Shown in pieces: positions 60,201 to 64,000 of a stretch of 64,000 nucleotides of DNA; the first letter of the stretch is position 1; each line of letters starts with the position of its first letter. This DNA is from Linyphia triangularis (taxonomy: Eukaryota; Arthropoda; Arachnida; Araneae; Linyphiidae), in the NCBI GenBank assembly GCA_963978545.1, contig OZ021721.1:43338485-43402484 (forward strand), given 5' to 3'. Made by a program: the position numbers and the translations under genes. The notes below the pieces were generated by a model. The model saw only the letters and a list, made by a program, of their open reading frames with translations, made no database searches and was not told the DNA's origin.

Positions 60201-63200
60201 AAACAATTTAGCTTGTTTATAGCCATTATGTTTCTTTTATGTTTATCAACAAATCTAAGATTTAAATTTTTCCCAGTTATTTTATTCAGATTATATAAAG
60301 ACTTTAATAAAAATCTAATCGAACTTAATTTTTATAGTGGGCTTAATACTTCAATTAAACCTTTTAACGATGTTTTCATTATCAACATTTAATATATATG
60401 AGTTCAATTATAGCATTTTCGGGAAATTATGCACACATTTTTCAATTTGTATTTAATGTGATTTTGGGATAAATTACTTAAATCTTCTGTAACACACTTT
60501 TGTCGACATTTTTTTTTAACTGCGTCTATTTTTTATGGAATTGAAGCAGTGGAATTAATAAGCACGGATGTTTAGTATGTGTTGTAATTTGCTGTTCTGA
60601 AGCCTTTATAATGTACTTCACAGATAGGGTAGTAGCTGATAACGACAGTAATTTTTGCATTAATACCAATTTTTAGGATGACACTAGGATTTTCAAATAA
60701 TTTAATAAAAAATGCTATTTAATATTCCGAATGGAAAGCTTTGCTATAATTCACGTTTTGGCAGCTAGTTCCTACAATCATACCGAGTTATATGTCCGTC
60801 AAATCGCTTTTATAAGTCTTTTATTATAAAAGACTTGCACCAGAGTTATGTTACACATTTTTTACTTCAATTATTAAAGTAATATAACTAATTTATTTAA
60901 AGTAGTGAAGTATCGTGATAAGTTTGGTCATTCAGTAAGAATTAGGTCATTGCATACGGATTGCGATTTTGTCATTGGCACTCACAAAATTGACTCAAAA
61001 TATCGCATAAGTAATTAAATAAATTATGTATGTGTACCCAAAGCTTTTGAAAATTGCTTTCATTATAATAATAAATTATATAAACATTATATAACATGAT
61101 TTTTAAAAACTCCAAGTGAAACCACAATCGCAATTTATTAGCAAAGAAAAAAACTAAAATTTTGATTTTCAAACTTTCTTGCCAACCATCTTTAATGGGT
61201 TAATAAAATTTGAATTTTAAGAAAAAATGCAGACGATCCAAAACAAGCGACTCATGTTAGCAGTTACTGTCTGTCTTACAGGAGACTAGTTCCCATCAGA
61301 TAGTTTGGATGGTGACGGTCGTTACAGAAACGAGACTTATCAATTAAGATTAGGGGAAAGCACGCAGGGGATTGGTGTCGCAAAAAGTTACATTACAGTA
61401 AACGTATATTTCTTTCACCAGGAATCACCAGCGAAAAAGGCAACTTAGCATCTATCATTATCTGACCCCCATTTAAGCTAGATTAACTGAATTAGTTATT
61501 AAGAACATGCACTATGGTTTCTGAAATTAAACTGGATTATAAAAGCTATAGAAATACTTTAATATTGGTTTATTTAATTAGTAAATTTATTTCAAAATAA
61601 TTATATGGCATATCACATTAGAAACTGTAATTTCCAACAAACAAACACCAAGAACACTGAATCTTAAAAATGGTGTGATTCAAATTTTATCGTACGTTTC
61701 TACAGCATCCTAGCTCTTACCATTCTCTACAAAATAACAACCCTATAAATCTTTTCCTTTCGCTAATGAAATTACAAAAGAATAATGTATGCCTTATTGT
61801 CTTGAAACTTTATTCACAGAATTCCGATCAACACTATTCTCCCATAAAAAGTAATTCACGCTCCTACCGAAACCTTGACGCACGGTTCTCTGTTCAAACC
61901 CTAAAATACAGCAGCAATTGTGTGTTGTCAGAAACGCTTTCGGGGAGTATCTCTTAAAAACATATACCCAAATAAAGACTCGGGAAACAGGCCATTTAGA
62001 AAATTTAATTAGGGTTTTTAGTTATCGTTAAAAAATGTCTGACCTCTGGGAATCACGAGTTTAAGAAGATACTGCTGGAAAGTTAATGAGAAAGAGATCC
62101 CATGGGAATGAGGAAGACTGAAATCTAAAATGGAAGAACGCTTAAACGGGAATCTCGATTACTCTGCGAAAAAGTAAGAGGGGGCGTAAGCAGAAAAGGT
62201 GGAATAAGAAAAGATGAGTCTGTATAAAACAAGTTAAAAGACAAAATATTTCAACAAGAGGGGGACGGTTGCTTGGAAAAGAATGAGTAAATTAAACTCA
62301 AGAAGATTTCATAGGTGAACTTGTTAGTGTTCATTCATTTTGAGCTTCTGTATTTGATGAAAGTGATCTTAAGTATTTGAAATTGGAGATTTTGTTCATG
62401 AAAGAGAAAATAAGTAACAGTGTTTATGAAAATCAAGTATCCTAATTAGAGCAAATTGCTTTTTGAATTATGTGCTTGTTTGTTTTCAATTGGAAGAAAA
62501 TGAATTGCTAAATTGTATTGCAACATAGAGATTTTACCAGATAGTTGTGTTCTGTAATAAAAGCATTTTAATGTTTTGTTACTTATTACAAAGCATTTGG
62601 GATAGATCAAAGCGTTTGATTTGAAAGGAAGCTCATTGAAATCGTGCTTTAATTAAAATGGAAACGCATCAATTACACAATGAAAATTTTGATGTATCTT
62701 TCAACTTGAAATGTATCTGATAGCAGTATGAACTAATTTTAATGTGAAGCATTACAAAACACGTAAATCAAATATAATTAGCACAAGTGAAATGAAATCC
62801 TTCGAATTAAAATGTAGTGACAGTACTATTTTATGCAGTTAAACACAATAAATTATCCCGACAAATTATAAATAGATTTTAGAAATTTTGAATAAAATTC
62901 ACGAAACTTAGATATACTTTATTGATTTTAGATTCGGAATATATCTAGTTAAGAAATAAATGCATTTTGGTATTTGTGAAGATAAGAAACAAATGTATTT
63001 CGCCTTTTAAATTCCACCATTATTTTTCTTTGTAGAAATGAGGGAAGTATTAAGTAATTATCATAATATATAATTATGATAATTGGGTACAGTTTATATA
63101 AACTTTCTGAATGTTATGATAATTATTAATTATCAGATTAAAAAAAATCAAATTAAGAGAAAATATAATGGTTATTTGAAATAGAATTTCTTAGTAAGTC

Positions 63201-63755
63201 AAGACATGTACGATTATGCTTCATTTAAAACACTCTACGACTTAAACTATCTGCATCATAATAATAAATTAGTTTTTATCTACTGATTAGTGACCACTAA
63301 TAATCAGAAATTATTATTAGGGATCAGACATGACACTAAATACTAAAAAAAATAAAAAAAAAATACATAAAATATTTATAATTTATTATATATTTTTATG
63401 TTTTTTTATAAGGAGTATTTAGGAAATGTATTTATTTAAAAGTATTTGTAGTAAGTATTAAAAGTACAACTGTTAGAAGTAGCATTGTTTTTAATATTAT
63501 ATCTTCAAAGCCTTAAAACTAGAAGGTAATTTAAATGAAATAAATGTAATTTCAAATAAACAAAAACTAAAGGATCTTTAAAGGTCATTAACAAACAAAA
63601 TGGGATAGAAGGACAAATTCCAAATTATTACACTCCATTAACCACAAAAGTTAAGTAAATAAAACTCTCCAACTAACACATCAGCAATCTTCTAAAACAA
63701 TGTCATATTTATAACCGAACAATTTTCTGGTATCGGTTTATTACTTATCTTAATG
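57222..63755. other. Long intergenic stretch, no gene seen
   Basis: About 6.5 kb. The plus-strand frames at 59582-59923 (113 codons) and 60042-60392 (116 codons) are the longest, but they consist mainly of Ile, Lys, Phe, Asn and Tyr, show no motif, and are expected by chance in such DNA. A short palindrome AATTATCATAAT...ATTATGATAATT lies at about 63055-63083. No RNA gene was seen. Confidence 0.5.
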
Positions 63756-63757
63756 TA

Positions 63758-64000
63758 CAGTACGGTAAAAAAAAATGGCTATATCTTGTTTTCTAATTGA
63801 TGAAATAACAAAAGTTAAGTACTGTTGTAAATTGTGGAAGGTCTTTATTAATTTTATATAATTTTTTTTATCATGAGGGGTCATCTACATATTAAAACTG
63901 AGCCAAACTTTAAAAAGTTTAAAGGCAGCCCCATAATATTATACCATATTTAGATTTAGAATAAAAAAAAAACGTCTCAATACCAAATTTCATAATTTCA
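63758..64000 (+). repeat. Dispersed repeat copy, CAGTA-end family, cut by window edge
   Basis: It begins after TA (63756-63757) with CAGTACGGTAAAAAAAAATG and GGCTATATCTTG. It is closely similar to 25245-25465 over its whole visible length, including GGTCATCTACATATTAAAAC and GCAGCCCCATAATATTATA. It runs off the right edge. Confidence 0.75.

Noticed and set aside
59582..60392. Two adjacent plus-strand frames of 113 and 116 codons
   Set aside because: Composition is that of chance frames in AT-rich DNA (Ile, Lys, Phe, Asn, Tyr), with no motif, no splice context and no similarity to each other.

Overview
The window is AT-rich nuclear DNA of an arthropod. An arachnid, such as a spider, is my guess from the style of the repeats and the Tc1 copies; I could not test it by search. 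It is eukaryotic: there are no operons or ribosome-binding sites, the one intact gene has a splice acceptor in its 5' leader, and nearly everything else is intergenic or mobile DNA. Only one convincing intact protein gene is visible, on the minus strand at 42566-44593. It encodes a 675-residue kekkon-like LRR-Ig single-pass membrane protein with a C-terminal PDZ ligand, and its whole coding sequence lies in one exon.

From left to right: a (TAT)n tract; a GC-richer patch; a SINE at 2319-2656 with a perfect 14-bp target-site duplication whose tail has become a 169-bp (CCAA)n tract; a small fold-back MITE (2958-3093); a long decayed minus-strand copy of a multi-copy arthropod protein family (about 8440-10070); a 2.9-kb TIR-bounded element (11663-14593) holding an array of about 300-bp units in direct and inverted order; direct repeats at 15.4 and 15.7 kb; a degenerate ~24-bp minisatellite (16.5 kb); and a 704-bp fold-back element (18344-19047).

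The middle holds a ~2-kb element with inverted arms of about 300 bp (24245-26235); a pogo/Tigger-like DDE transposase fragment (26687-26950); a defective Tc1 element (28255-29636); AT palindromes around 30.4 kb; a 1.55-kb element with 26-bp TIRs (32608-34160); a second SINE with a 14-bp target-site duplication (35270-35450); and a MITE-like inverted-repeat pair (35954-37070) that encloses an almost perfect 138-bp palindrome.

The right half carries the kekkon-like gene, its likely 5' intron or promoter region, a candidate coding fragment at 51.4 kb, a second Tc1 copy in reverse orientation (52739-54420), a 170-bp pogo/Tigger-type MITE (57050-57219), and the start of another copy of the 25-kb repeat family at the right edge. 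Long (TA)n tracts, up to 224 bp, recur throughout and sit inside or against several of the mobile elements. The most interesting structure is the mobile and repeat layer: two Tc1 copies sharing the same internal duplication over the first catalytic motif, SINE tails that grew into microsatellites, and palindromes formed around (TA)n cores. I found no CRISPR array, rRNA, intact tRNA gene or prokaryotic system.
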